Source: Hygrophila difformis (lineage: Eukaryota > Streptophyta > Magnoliopsida > Lamiales > Acanthaceae). From it: DNA of 64,000 bases. The notes beneath the pieces were generated by a model. The model did no database searches. It was not told where the DNA came from and saw only the letters and a list, made by a program, of their open reading frames with translations. Below are positions 49,692 through 63,310 of this stretch, piece by piece (the first letter of the stretch is position 1; each line of letters begins with the position of its first letter). The stretch spans positions 43,436,191-43,500,190 of the forward strand of contig JAOANR010000013.1 in the NCBI GenBank assembly GCA_030278955.1. Direction: 5' to 3'. Both the position numbers and the translations under genes were made by a program.

Positions 49692-51121
49692 ATGGAGATT
49701 CAAATAAATAGTATGCTGTTAATACCATCCATCTTTTTCTCCCTTTTACTGCACTTGCAAGTCTCCACAGGTTTGCTTTTAATTTTCCTCAATCTCATAT
49801 TTCTGCATCTACTTTGATTTTCAATTGTTTCTACTTATTACTATAATATTGGCGTGTATCGGGTATCCTCAAGTCGCATTGGGTTCAAGACTAATTCCTC
49901 AAAGATCTGGTGTGCATTGAAGGGTTGTGAGAATTCTGTATATACAAATGTTCGAACCCGAGACCATATTTACTTAAAATGTCAGAGCCTCATATATACC
50001 ACTCGCATACAAATATAATGTTTTTTTTTTGGTGAAATATGATGTTGATCATTATACTATTAATCTAGAATTTGAAAAAAAAAATAAAAATCTTAGTTTT
50101 AAATTAATTTCTATTTATTTTAAATTAAATATCATGAACAGGGCTTCTTGGCGCCGCAGCCGTGCCCGTCGGCGTCTGTTTCGGCCGCGCCGTCACCGAC
50201 CTGCCGCCGCCCTCCACCGTGATCAACCTCCTGGAATCCAATGGAATATCCAAGATCCGACTCTTCAACGTCGACCCGGAAGCCCTATTGCCCTTTACCG
50301 GCACCGACATCGAACTAACTCTCGGCGTCCCCAACGAGCTCCTCCCAATGCTGGCCAACGCCACCGCCATCGCCGCCGCATCATGGCTTCAATTCAACAT
50401 CTTCTCCGTCGTCAATCCAGGTCAAGTCCGGTACATCGCCGTCGGCGACGAGGTCCTCCTCAGGGAGCCATTCTACGCCCCCTTCCTCCTCCCGGCCATC
50501 CTCAACCTCTACGAAGCCCTTTTCCAATTAGGGCTCGAAAACAGGATCAAGCTCTCATCCCCCCACGGAACCCCAATCCTCGCCCCCTCCTACCCGCCGT
50601 CCGCGGCGGCTTTCCGCCGCGAATTCGCGCCAATCCTGATCCCGCTCCTCCAATTCCTCCGCGACAGGGCGGCGCCGCTCATGGTCAATGTCTACCCATT
50701 CTACAGCTACGCCAACAGCTCCGATTCCCAAAGCAACCTCAATTACGCCCTGTTCAGATCGGAAGCGATCGACATCGACGGAAACCTAATCTACACGAAC
50801 CTATTCGATGCGATGATCGATGCGTTCGTGTTTGCGATGGAGAGGGAAGGGTTTCAGGACATTCCGGTGGTGGTCACGGAGACGGGGTGGCCGACGGAAG
50901 GCGGCGCAGCGGCGGGGCCGGAGAAGGCGATGGTGTACAACGGGAATGTGGTGATGAGAGCACTGGCGAATATGGGCACCCCGAAACGGCCCGAATCCGC
51001 CATTGAAGTGTTTCTGTATAATCTGTTCGATGAAGATGGGAAACTTGGGAATGAATATGATAAGCATTTTGGGATTTTTGGGGTCGATGGATTCAAGGCT
51101 TATGATATTAGGTTTGAATAG
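49692..51121 (+). CDS. GH17 glucan endo-1,3-beta-glucosidase-like protein
   Basis: Family 17 enzymes cleave beta-1,3-glucan (callose, fungal walls) in the apoplast. Exons 49692-49770 and 50142-51121 give 352 residues. The first exon encodes a signal peptide (hydrophobic MLLIPSIFFSLLLHL), and the short first exon with phase-1 intron is usual for the family. The mature part begins near VPVGVCFGRAVTDLP and has RLFNVDPE and the nucleophile Glu273 in VVVTETGWPTEGG. The acid/base Glu130 lies in YIAVGDEVL, whereas the family almost always has Asn (VGNEV) before it. There is no C-terminal X8/CBM43 domain or clear GPI signal. The intron carries a SINE. The second exon is GC-rich, so long alternative frames overlap it. 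Confidence 0.95.
49855..50008 (-). mobile_element. SINE family B inside the GH17 intron
   Basis: 'gtatcgggtatcctcaagtc', 'gatctggtgtgcattgaagg' and 'gttcgaacccgagac' match the copy at 26665-26850. Its minus-strand B box is 'gtctcgggttcgaac'. It makes up nearly half of the 371-bp intron. Confidence 0.75.
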
Positions 51122-51259
51122 AAATTATTAATTACATGATGAAAACACACAAAAAATATATACTAGTATTCAAGTAATTGAGACAACATTTGTTGGATTT
51201 GGTTCCGACATTCAAAATTATTGACAGCCTCAAAATTGGAAGGTGCAGCGAATGGTCGC

Positions 51260-53387
<2,128 letters not shown>

Positions 53388-53447
53388 TGTTTTATGATTC
53401 TTTTAACAGACTCCATGTATTTGGCAATAAAATTTATTGGAATATAA

Positions 53448-53729
53448 GCCCGGTTCTCTAGGACTTATTTTCAGGCCATATCACTTATTTTTTATAAAAA
53501 TTAAATCAGACCGGATCAGATAAGAAACATTAAGATCAGACTAGATTAAATAAGATCAGACCAGATCAGATCAAATCATTATAATAATATAGAGAAAATA
53601 ACATCAGACCAGATGGAATCAGACCGGACCAGAAATATTCAAATCAAACCAGACAAATTCAGATCAGATCAGACCAGATCTTATAAATTCAGTTCGGATC
53701 AGAAAAATTAAGGCCTAGAGAACAGGGCC
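53448..53729. mobile_element. MITE with internal 'cagaccagat' minisatellite
   Basis: Inverted ends 'gcccggttctctagg' and 'cctagagaacagggcc' enclose about 230 bases built of variants of 'agatcagaccagatcaga'. No coding capacity. It starts about 60 bases after the AOR stop codon, so it probably lies in or near the 3' UTR. Confidence 0.65.
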
Positions 53730-53737
53730 ATAGTGAG

Positions 53738-54134
53738 CTTGAGCCTATATATTTTCCGCCTATATTGAATAAAAAAATTCACTTGGGAGGTCTCGGGTTG
53801 ACATAATTCTGCTTTGCCAGAAGCAACCCTTTAACGCCTACCAGATTCTCGAATGATTAATATTGGGCTCAATATAACATGGGGATACTCGGTACACGCC
53901 AAAAATTCACTTTGTGGGAGGAAAACTCCGGAAATTTGAGCCTATATATTTTCCGCCTATATTGAATAAAAAAATTCACTTGGGAGGTCTCGGGTTGACA
54001 TAATTCTGCTTTGCCAGAAGCAACCCTTTAACGCCTACCAGATTCTCGAATGATTAATATTGGGCTCAATATAACATGGGGATACTCGGTACACGCCAAA
54101 AATTCACTTTGTGGGAGGAAAACTCCGGAAATTT
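53738..54134. repeat. Perfect 197-bp tandem duplication containing a SINE family B copy
   Basis: The sequence beginning 'gagcctatatattttccgcc' at 53741 repeats without any difference I can see from 53938. The unit contains 'ggtctcgggttgacataatt' and, on the reverse strand, 'gaatctggtaggcgttaaag', which matches SINE family B. Here the SINE lies in plus orientation. Confidence 0.93.
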
Positions 54135-55589
54135 AATGTTCAATTTGGAATTGGTTTCTTGAAATGAAATTGAAGGCCAAAAAATAACTTTAAAGCCCAT
54201 TGGTTAGATTCAGTGTTTTGGGTTGAACCTAATTCTATTGGATAATCACACACCAAAATAAAATTAAAAAAATTGATGGCCCAAATATTCATTAAAGCCC
54301 ATTTTTTGAAATAAAATTCACTACCTTCACTATTTGCGTTTTGAAATTTGAGTGCTGGAGGACTTCTCAATTATTATGTCCATTGAGCTTTCATTTTCTG
54401 AACCAAATTATATATACAAAAAAAAAAACCATAAATGTCACATAGAAGTATGTTGCAACTCTTATGGCGTGCTTATGCAAGAATGCTATCATATATGTCC
54501 CTTTTCCGACATTTCCAAAATTATTGTCCTACAAAATTTACTGTAACAAAATTCCTTTACGACCAAATTCCCATGAGTTCTGCAAAATCCCTTTTTTGTT
54601 GGATGTACAGAAGTAAAATTGGGTGAATAAGTAAACAAGAATTGGGAATTACTCCATCCTTTTAAAAAAAAAAAAAGGTTTTTAGTCAATACTTTATTTA
54701 TTGAGTAAGTTTAATTCAACTTTTTACTATTTCTCTTTTGAAATTTGAATTTCTTTTTTACCACGTATTGATCTTATCATTATTTATAAATTGCAACAAT
54801 TATGAGGACCTTTTTTGTATTCAAGTTTTGCAATTAAGATAGGGTAGAGACTCTATATTAGTCTGTACCTGCATGCCCTGATTTTTATGCCAAAATTGTC
54901 ATATTCCTCTACGAAAAACGGTCATTCCCCCTACCAAAACCTCATCTTTTCTACTCACCCAAAATTGATATTTTTCCATCCAAAATTTGGTGTATATTTC
55001 ATTCATTAAACAAAATCAGTTTAGAATATGAACCCACACCTCAAGAGGATCTCGTAACCATTTTCAAAATGCAAAACCGTCACGGGAAAAAAATTGGCTC
55101 GCCGGAGAAGAAAGGTGAATAGTGAATCCGACGATCCTCCAAACTTTTTCAAAAATGGTGAAACTTATGTGCATTCAACTCCTTTCGACAGGAGGATCAC
55201 AAATATACACTCGGATTTCAGAAAAACCAACCATAGCTCCAGATGATGAAACTTGGCCGGAATTTTCCAAAATTGATCGGAAATATGGTTACTCTTTGTC
55301 GAAAGCCGTTTCTTTACCGATTTCATCGAGCTTTATATCGATTTCGATTGAAATCGCCTATCCATTACAACCGTATGCTCATATTACACTTCTAATCAAC
55401 ATACAAAAAAATCGATAGAAATTTCGGAACAAAATTTACAAACTACATTGTCACTTACGTTACTACTTCCAAATCGTTACAAAAATTCAAGATGAACATA
55501 CTACGGTACAAATGAGATCTAATACCATAAGAATGGATGATAAAATCTATCACCACCCAGCTCCAACAAACATTATAATCTGTAATATA
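54135..55589. other. Gene-free region, dispersed-repeat material
   Basis: 54850-55440 contains 'gtacctgcatgccctg' and a stretch with open frame (55122-55418, 98 codons, MNPTILQTFSKMVKL...) that resembles no family I know and has no splice or promoter signals. I regard it as repeat-derived. Confidence 0.35.
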
Positions 55590-55830
55590 CTTATATCACA
55601 TAAATAATATTTCTCATCACATCATCTTACTTATGGCATCACATAAAATCCCGAGGCATCACATCAAACCATGTTTTTCATAAAACCATATACAACATCA
55701 CATTATATTACGTATACATCACATAAAAACTCTTTAGACATCACATGAATCTCCTTTAAACATCACATGAATCTATATTATGCGCATCACATCAAATTGT
55801 GCCTGCACCGTGCAGGCACCTGCACTGTAA
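55590..55830. repeat. Irregular array of ATCACAT motifs
   Basis: 'atcacat' occurs about nine times in roughly 200 bases, mostly as 'gcatcacat' or 'acatcacat' with spacers of about 15-30 bases. It is followed by the palindromic 'tgcctgcaccgtgcaggca'. Confidence 0.75.
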
Positions 55831-56590
55831 CCGCACTCCAAGTTTTGGTTTTAAATTTTTGTTGACATATTCACATGGGAAAGGAACTATTGACATTGTA
55901 GGAGTACTATATTTCTAGCCGAATAAAATTGTTGAAAACGGACGATTGTTGATTATTATTTATTAACCATTAATTACTCATTATTTCATTCATACAACCA
56001 ATTAATCTCTATTTTAAATAGCTAATTGCCAAACGCTACACGTAAAGCTTAAATATTGGGTCCAATTTTCAAGTCCAGCACAAAAAGAAAATTCGACAAA
56101 TCTCTTTTCCTATAAACTGAAATCCAACCCTTTTTTGTGATTTATAGCTAAACTCTGTATATTTGAAGTAAAGAAAATGACAAGCAAATCACTTTTTGCC
56201 ATAATTTGAAACAAGTCAAAATCCATTACCATTTACTCCTATTTAATTTATGAAATCTCACCTTAGCTATTCAACTGAGATTGATGATAGTAAATTCCAT
56301 ACCCTAAAAATAAGTACTCTATTGCATTGTGCACTTTCATGATGGCATGCAGCTTTTTAATTTTAATTTATATTAAATTTGAATTTTATAATACTTTTAT
56401 AATACTATTGATTGATCTAATTATTGATACCATCTTAAGACCAAACATTTCATGTCACACTTGATAAAATAATTCAATGTGATATCTAATTCAAGCAAGT
56501 GATGATATTGACTAACAAAACCCTAGTATTCTTTTTTTTTTTTTGTGTTTAGGAGCCGAAGCCGGACCTATTCCCTCTTTATAGAAACTA
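55831..56590. other. Gene-free spacer
   Basis: AT-rich. A T-run and 'ggagccgaagccggacc' at 56525-56567 look like the tail of a minus-strand retroelement or SINE. Nothing else is supported. Confidence 0.35.
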
Positions 56591-56628
56591 GTATTACCCG
56601 CCCGCGCGATGCGCGCGCGATGCGCGGG
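56591..56628. repeat. GC-rich palindrome, Helitron-end-like
   Basis: Following 'ctagtattacccg', a 32-base block composed only of 'cccgc' and 'gcgcgat' phrases and ending 'gatgcgcggg' can fold on itself. It lies in a 75-80% AT setting. Comparable 'acccgcgcgatgcgcggg'-type ends are common in plant repeats attributed to Helitrons. Attribution is uncertain. Confidence 0.5.
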
Positions 56629-57704
56629 AAGAAAAGTTTCTAAAATATTAAAAAAAATTATTTAGAGATTCAACAAAAGAATGAATTGTCCTCACAATTG
56701 AATGAAAGAAAATTTAGTTGGTGACCGAAGCAATGAATAAGAAATTGATCAAGATTAAAGGATTGAAAGTTTTGGCGGTAAAACTCACGTTTAATTGTCA
56801 AGGTCCTATTTGTTTTATTGCTCCGACTCCTCTAAAGAAAATAATTTATACATGCGTAAAAGTAATAGAGATGACAAAATAATTTTTTTTAAAGAAAAGA
56901 GAAAAAAACCATTCTAATAACGTCCTACATTCCTTTCCCATAGTATTTCTAAAAGTAATGAATTGCTTGACAATTTCATGTCACTAATCACATGAATAAA
57001 ATTGCCCTTATCATTATCAGCATGTTAAAATTAAAATATAGCTTATTTAAAACTGCCAATTGTTAATTCCATCGAATACAGATTATGGAATAAATATGTT
57101 TTTAAATACAATTAAAGTTTTTTGAAAATAAATTTCAATTACATTTTAAATCAGCAAGTAAGATCATAAAAAAAATACAGTTTCATAGCCTATAGGTTTT
57201 ATAAAGTAGATTATCTAGAACAGATTAGTCACAACGAATATGTAAGCCTGGATAAAAAAATCAATATAAAGTTATACCATATACAGGACCACTAATGCAA
57301 GAATATCAATTATAAAGTTTACTTTTATTTATATGAAAAATGAAATAAGTATCATTTTTTCAAATTTAGTTTACACAATATGATTTCTTTAATTGTAACC
57401 CCATTTAAATTCTTAAAAATTATAACTTTTTTTAGAAAAAAAAAACCTAAGAATAAATGTAATGCACTTACAATTCCTATATATTTATTGGCATCGCGAC
57501 AATCAAGTATAAGATTCATTTTAAAGCGGCTAATATTTAGAGAATCAAACAATGCTTCATTGAAAAAGATAAATTATAAAGAGGTTAATAAAATTCATCA
57601 AACAATATGTAATCATCCGGATCATAGAGCAAAACATTAAACTTCGATTCAAACATTCGTATTAACAAATCCATCATAGCACATCACTTGAAGATTTTGA
57701 TACA

Positions 57705-58143
57705 TCAATGACGATTAAATTTATTAGCCAGTCCGATAAGACCCTTCTTAATATTAGAAAACCAAACGTCATCAAACTTCTTCAACAAAGGTTTCGAAAC
57801 AAACTTCCTCAATAAAGGTTTTGCAGCACGGAAATAGTTACTCTTCAGATACTCAGAAAAGTTACAATATATTCAAACATAGCATCTGGAACGGCTAGGA
57901 AAGTTACATTGTCCAATCATGCCTCATTTGTTCAATATCTTATCATCATCATTGGATAAAATTCTCTGATCTTCATGTATATGTTTAATAAATGTAGCAT
58001 TTATATTTTAAAGGAGAATGAAGGTATAGGCAGAGTATTTCTACTTGCAATTTTTTTCCAGACAGGAGTTCGAGGGAATGATCAAGAATTTTGTCAATAA
58101 CTTGAGCAAATCCAGATGAAACAGAGCCAACCACATTCCCCAT
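57705..58143 (-). pseudogene. Possible captured gene fragment, unidentified
   Basis: Two minus-strand pieces read as protein in an AT-rich repeat region. 58143-58045 starts with ATG and encodes MGNVVGSVSSGFAQVIDKI and then LDHSLELLSGKKLQ, ending at a potential donor (gtagaa). 57872-57705 encodes FSEYLKSNYFRAAKPLLRKF, then VSKPLLKKFDDVWFSNIKKG and a stop. The first piece vaguely recalls plant membrane proteins beginning MGN...G...LDFLSGKSC; the second matches nothing I know. No single spliced frame linking them could be established. It may be a gene fragment carried by a Helitron, or a small real gene. Confidence 0.3.
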
Positions 58144-58659
58144 TGATGGCAGGATATAATTTTTTTTCATGTGCTTGTATATATTAGTCTTCTGTTTGTC
58201 ACAGCATTCTGCAAAATGACAATTGTATATGATTAAGATTCAGTTCATAATTGCAGTAAACATGGAAATAAAACTAAAGAAACAAAACAATTGATTCGAA
58301 AAATCATCACAAACACACCTTAATGTTCAAGTAAAAATTAAGCCTGTATCGCATACTTGCATTCCATTTTCTAAATTAAAGCCCAAACTTCAAGCTATAT
58401 TCAAAGTCAAAATTAAAGTTAAGAAATTCATTTAATTAGAAGAAACTCCATGTCATTGGTACTATATTCAATATCCATATCAAGATAATCTTGGAAGTTT
58501 ATGCAAAATCAAAATACTTTGTGCAAAATAGGCTTGCTCATTTTTGTCCAATGAGATGACCTGAATTCATTTCAGGCAGATGTTTCGAACTCTCATTTGC
58601 ACATGTATACATGTTAGTTATTAGTCAATGTATACATCTAATTCCTGTTAGTTATTAAA

Positions 58660-58915
58660 AATCCTAAATATTTTATTTCCCTCCATCTCTCCATTGTAAA
58701 AATTCTGCATATGCGTTCCCCATCACCACAAATCTCATTTGTACAAATAAATAATAAATACATATTACATACATATTTTATTATTATAATGATTTCTCTA
58801 TCATGATTTTATTACCATATAATTAATAATATATATTTTATTTTTCTTGCTAAATTAGATTTAATCCGTGCTATATTTTTTGCATATTAATTTTCCCATC
58901 ATCCTTTTCTATTAT
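58660..58915. repeat. AT-rich dispersed repeat, older copy
   Basis: Matches about 62660-62890 along its length, for example 'accacaaatctcatttg', 'taatacatattacatacata'-type and 'gatttaatccgt'. It has scattered substitutions. Confidence 0.75.
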
Positions 58916-59631
58916 TAATTAATCCCAAAAATTGTGCACTTAAATTGAGCAGCCGGGATCTCTTTCCAAATTATTCAAAGTGGCCAAATAAATTATTTGA
59001 TATATACATAATAAAATAAATTTGCGATGATTAACATAATGTCAACATTCTTCATAAAATATATCGGATTCCATAATTATCTATAACCTCTTTTAATTTG
59101 ATAGAAACAACACCTAAATGGTAACAAATTTTCAATAAAATTTATAATTAGTTGTCTAATATTATAAGATATACCAAACAAAACATAGTAAATATACAGA
59201 ATTAAAGTAAATTATCATTTTTGACATGATTTTTAACTATCCAATTAGTAATAATGTTTCCCAAATTACACCCTTTAATTATGTGATCATTTCATTCTCT
59301 ATTAGTTTACATGATTTAAATATTTATGATTTTTTGATCTAATAAAGTAACACACATTTTTTTTAAAATTAAAACCGCATATTTAGAAATTTAAAAAAAA
59401 TTATATTCTAATATTTAGTTTTTATTTTTTATTTAATATTTAGTTTCCAAAATATGGATATACTTATATGAAAAGATTTAGTTGCCAAGATAAATAAAAT
59501 GATTCTAAAATATGAATATATTTAAATAACTTGATCTAATGTTAAATAATCACAATATATCTATAATTAAAACGAATCACAATAAATTAATTCTATAAGG
59601 ATATGTTAAACAATTCCATTTAAAAATATAG
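58916..59631. other. AT-rich repeat material without genes
   Basis: Contains 'tttagtttccaaaatatgg' and 'aaaagatttagttgcc', which recur with variation at 62535-62610 and 63190-63270, so this is part of the same repeat family. Confidence 0.5.
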
Positions 59632-59645
59632 TATCTATATTAAAT

Positions 59646-61452
59646 TTTTTTTTTTGAGAGAAATAATATCTTATTCCATAAAGCATGAGATGTTAATATT
59701 ACAATGAAAATAATGAACAGCCACTTCCATCCAAGCATGACCGAATCAAGATGGCTGACACCAGAAAGTAGCTAATCCATACATTTTCAATAAATCAATA
59801 ACCCTTCTAATACTTTACTTTTGATTCTCAATTCTCACCGGACCCCTCCAATGACGAGGAGGATGAAGTCGCACATTCAGAAAGAGCAATCATAGAGTAT
59901 TCAAGTGATGTTTAAAAGAGACCAGTCTAAAACTTGCTTAATATGACATCTCCCCTGCCAAAGGATTCGTAGCAGATGCGTCGGATCGAAGGAAATCGAT
60001 TGGTAAAAAGATGGATGGGGGGTACGATTGGTAAAAATATATCAGGCTGGACGACGCAGTTGGTTTCAGATAATAGGAGAAGGGAAAAGGGAAAATAAGG
60101 ATCATCTATGCAATGCTCAAAAAATTCCAGTACGTGTTACTACGTCCGACTCCTCGCCAAAATAAGCTCCTACTCAGTTTTCGAATAATACTTGATGCAA
60201 GGTACTCTGACTCAACTCCCAATCAAAATTTCCAGTTATTGATTCGGTATTAACACCCATACACTCGAGCCAGTTTCTTATATATACCAATCCCCTTAAT
60301 AATACCTTCCCACAACATTTTCATATCCTGCTTTCCTACTGCTTTCATCTTCCTTCGTTTTTTTTGTATGTTTTTTTTTTTTCTTTTTTTTTTTTCTTTT
60401 TTTTTTCTTTTTTTTTTTTTTTTGTATCCCAACAGCCACAATCAGTTACCACCAGGATCTACACACAGTGTCCTTCTATCTGATTCCAGATAATGTACCC
60501 GCCAGTATGTCCGCCCAACACTCATGTTTATTACTGCCTAATCCTTGTAATTCAAGATCACTTTAGTGCTCAAATACCTCTAGCTCCCTAGCTGCAACAC
60601 AAAGGAATTTTTGTAGCAATGCATAGATAGAACCAGTTCTCCCTACAGCTAATAGGCACTGTGTGGCTGTGACAAAGCATGATAAGGTTTGGTGGATCGG
60701 GTGACCGCAAGCCATTAGGATTTTCGTTATGCACAAGGAAACAAATATTAAAGCGACCCATAGGGATAAATCGATAGGTTCTGAAAAGGATCGCATAGTG
60801 TAGTGTGTAGTACGGGGATTTGATAGCCAAAGGAAGAGCAAGGAAATATCCAGATTTTCTTATTCTATCCGACGCACCGCATAGAGCTTAGCAGGATCAA
60901 TATGCAAAACTAAAGCAAGTTCAAGAATGTCAAATAAAACGTCACCTCTGTTAGCGTCCAAATGGGTCAAGTCTTTTCACACGCAGGCTTAGTGCTTCAG
61001 TGCGCTTCGTGGTTTGATCGTAGGATAGTGATATGTCCACTCTGTACCAACTGCCAGTCGGTATTTATTGACTGTCAAGGCACCTCAACAATCTCCGCAA
61101 TGTTCGACTTCAAAGAGGAAGTATGGCAGCAGCAATGTCTGTTGTCCCTTAGGCCTATCTGTAACTAGTATCGCCTTCATCAACCGCAACCGACATCCCG
61201 ACTTGTATCAGTTGTCATGGCCAGACTTATTAAAGCCTCCAAAGCTCCAAACTGACTTGAGGTGTGTGTTTCACCTGCAAAAAGGAAAGGAAAGAGGAGG
61301 AGAAGAAATAGAAGAAGATGGTGAGTCGATCAAGGCAAATGATGCCACACTCTCCACAGTTTCAATTCTGATGCTAATATCTACTCCTCCCTCATGTCTT
61401 CATATATTTCACCTATCTTACATAGGCTACCAACAACCCCACCTGTCCCACC
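59646..61452 (-). mobile_element. 5'-truncated LINE (3' UTR only) with perfect 14-bp target duplication
   Basis: 'tatctatattaaat' flanks both ends (59632-59645 and 61453-61466). The poly-A shows as T at 59645-59655. The body is the reverse complement of the 3' UTR of the LINE ending at 40218. No ORF2 coding remains. A poly-T/C low-complexity run sits at 60357-60423. Confidence 0.85.
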
Positions 61453-61472
61453 TATCTATATTAAATCATCAT

Positions 61473-61755
61473 GTGGTTTATATGGTTCTTGTAGTTCGAA
61501 TACAATTGGCTGTATCTGGTCTTCTGCTTTTGCAACTTTGGTGTCTCATTTTGGATTGCTCTGTTGTAATCAACCTTGTTTTTTTTTTTTTGAGGAGCCA
61601 TAGAAGGCCTGGAAATGGGTGGTGGGAGCCCATGCCACACAATTACAAAGGGGAAATAAAGGGAGGGATAGGGGGCCGGTGGGAATCGAACTTCCAACCT
61701 TCCGTTGTAATCAACCTTGTTGGTATGGAATGAAACAATTTTCATCAAAAAAAAA
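61473..61755 (+). mobile_element. Very short LINE 3' end with 13-bp target duplication, split by a SINE
   Basis: 'attaaatcatcat' occurs at 61460-61472 and 61756-61768. The body ends in poly-A (61747-61756). It is interrupted by the SINE at 61581-61703. Its left duplication overlaps the right duplication of the neighbouring LINE. Confidence 0.8.
61581..61703 (-). mobile_element. SINE family A with perfect 18-bp target duplication
   Basis: 'gttgtaatcaaccttgtt' occurs at 61563-61580 and 61704-61721. The T run at the left is the poly-A tail, and the B box is 'gggaatcgaacttccaacc'. The tail is shortened compared with other copies. Confidence 0.92.
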
Positions 61756-61768
61756 ATTAAATCATCAT

Positions 61769-62210
61769 AATATTTTTTCCAAAGTTAATATTATAATAAA
61801 CTTATTGCTATAATTAGCGAATTGCTTTAATACAAATTTTTTTACAATTTAAATACAATATTTTAATTTAAAGCAATGATGATTTAACATTGTCATATTT
61901 CACTTGTAAGGAACAATAAATGTTATAATGAAACTTAATGTTAGTAAAAAATCAATTAAAATTAATGACATAATAAATTCATGGTTGAAATCATTTCATT
62001 ATTTATTTATATTAAAAATTTCCATTTTGTGAAATTGAGAATACAATCCCATAAATCTAACATTGAAAGGATTATTTGAGTATAGAATTAATTTTACTTT
62101 TTCGAATTATTGATTAAAAATTAGGCTAGTGGTTTTAGGCTGGAAACTTTTGCATATGATTTTAGGTTAATACATGGATTTAAGTGTAAATTGAATATTA
62201 TTTATATAGA
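61769..62210. other. AT-rich spacer
   Basis: No gene or defined element. Probably more of the surrounding AT-rich repeat. Confidence 0.4.
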
Positions 62211-63310
62211 TAAATAAATTCCTAATATGGATTCATTATTCACCACAAATAAATAAAATATCGTATTTGTAAAAATTATAGTAATAGTTGAAATGCTAAA
62301 TTACATTAATTATTCTTTATTTAAGGGGTAATTTATTTATTTCCATTGATCATCTCATCTTTTACGATTATTATTTGCTCTTTCCATAATCATTTCATTG
62401 TCTATAGTCAACATTTCATTTTTGTTTATCCAATAGAAATCAATTTAATCAATGTAAATTAATTTAATCAATGTAATCAATATAATCAATGGAAATTAAT
62501 TACCCCAACATCTTTGCTTTATTTATGGGGTAATACTTAGTTTCCATTTTTTATTTAATATTGTGTTTTCAAAATACGGATAAATTTATAAGGAAAGATT
62601 TAGTTGCAATATAATAAACAATCATTTCATAGATAAATTATATTCAATATCTTAAATATTTTATTTCCCTCAATCATCTCATTGTAAAAATTATGCATCT
62701 GCTTTCCCAATCACCACAAATCTCATTTGCACAAATAAATAATTAATACATATTACATACATATTTTATTACTATCATGATTTCTCCATCATGATTTTAT
62801 TACCATATAATTAATAATACATATTTTATTTTTCTAGTTAAATTAGATTTAATCCGTACTATATTTTTGGCATATTAATTTTCCCATCCACAGATAAATT
62901 CCTAATATGGATTCATTATTCACCACAAATAAATAAAATATTATATTTGTAAAAATTATAGTAATAGTTGAAGGGCTAAATTACATTAATTATCCTTTAT
63001 TTAAGGGATAATTTATTTATGCCCATTGATCATCTCATCTTTTACGATTATTCTTTGCTCTTTCCATAATCATTTCATTGTCTATAGTTAATATTTCATT
63101 TTTGTTTATCAAATGGAAATCAATTTAACCAATGTAATCACTATAATCAATGGAAATCAATTACCCCCATCATCTTTGCTTTATTTATGGTGTAATACTT
63201 AGTTTCTATTTTTTATTTGATATTGTGTTTTCAAAATATGAATAAATTTATAAGGAAAGATTTAGTTGCAATATAAATAATAATCATTTGATAGACAAAT
63301 TATATTCAAT
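62211..63310. repeat. Direct repeat with ~680-bp period, AT-rich
   Basis: 'cctaatatggattcattatt' at 62221 recurs at 62901. The following about 400 bases match closely ('gatcatctcatcttttacga', 'ccataatcatttcattgtct'). Between the copies lies the sequence shared with 58660-58915. No open frame of note. Confidence 0.85.

Noticed and set aside
50029..51006. 325-codon Arg/Pro-rich open frame on the plus strand
   Set aside because: It is an out-of-frame reading of the GC-rich GH17 exon; the GH17 frame has clear family motifs and a signal peptide.
55590..55830. CRISPR-like spaced repeats
   Set aside because: The repeat is only about 7-9 bases with uneven spacing, and the genome is a plant's.
60250..60441. 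Lys-rich 63-codon frame
   Set aside because: Translation of a T/C low-complexity tract inside a LINE 3' UTR.
61068..61733. 221-codon open frame near the end of the window
   Set aside because: It runs across a LINE 3' UTR, a second LINE end and a SINE with their target duplications, so it cannot be an ancestral gene.
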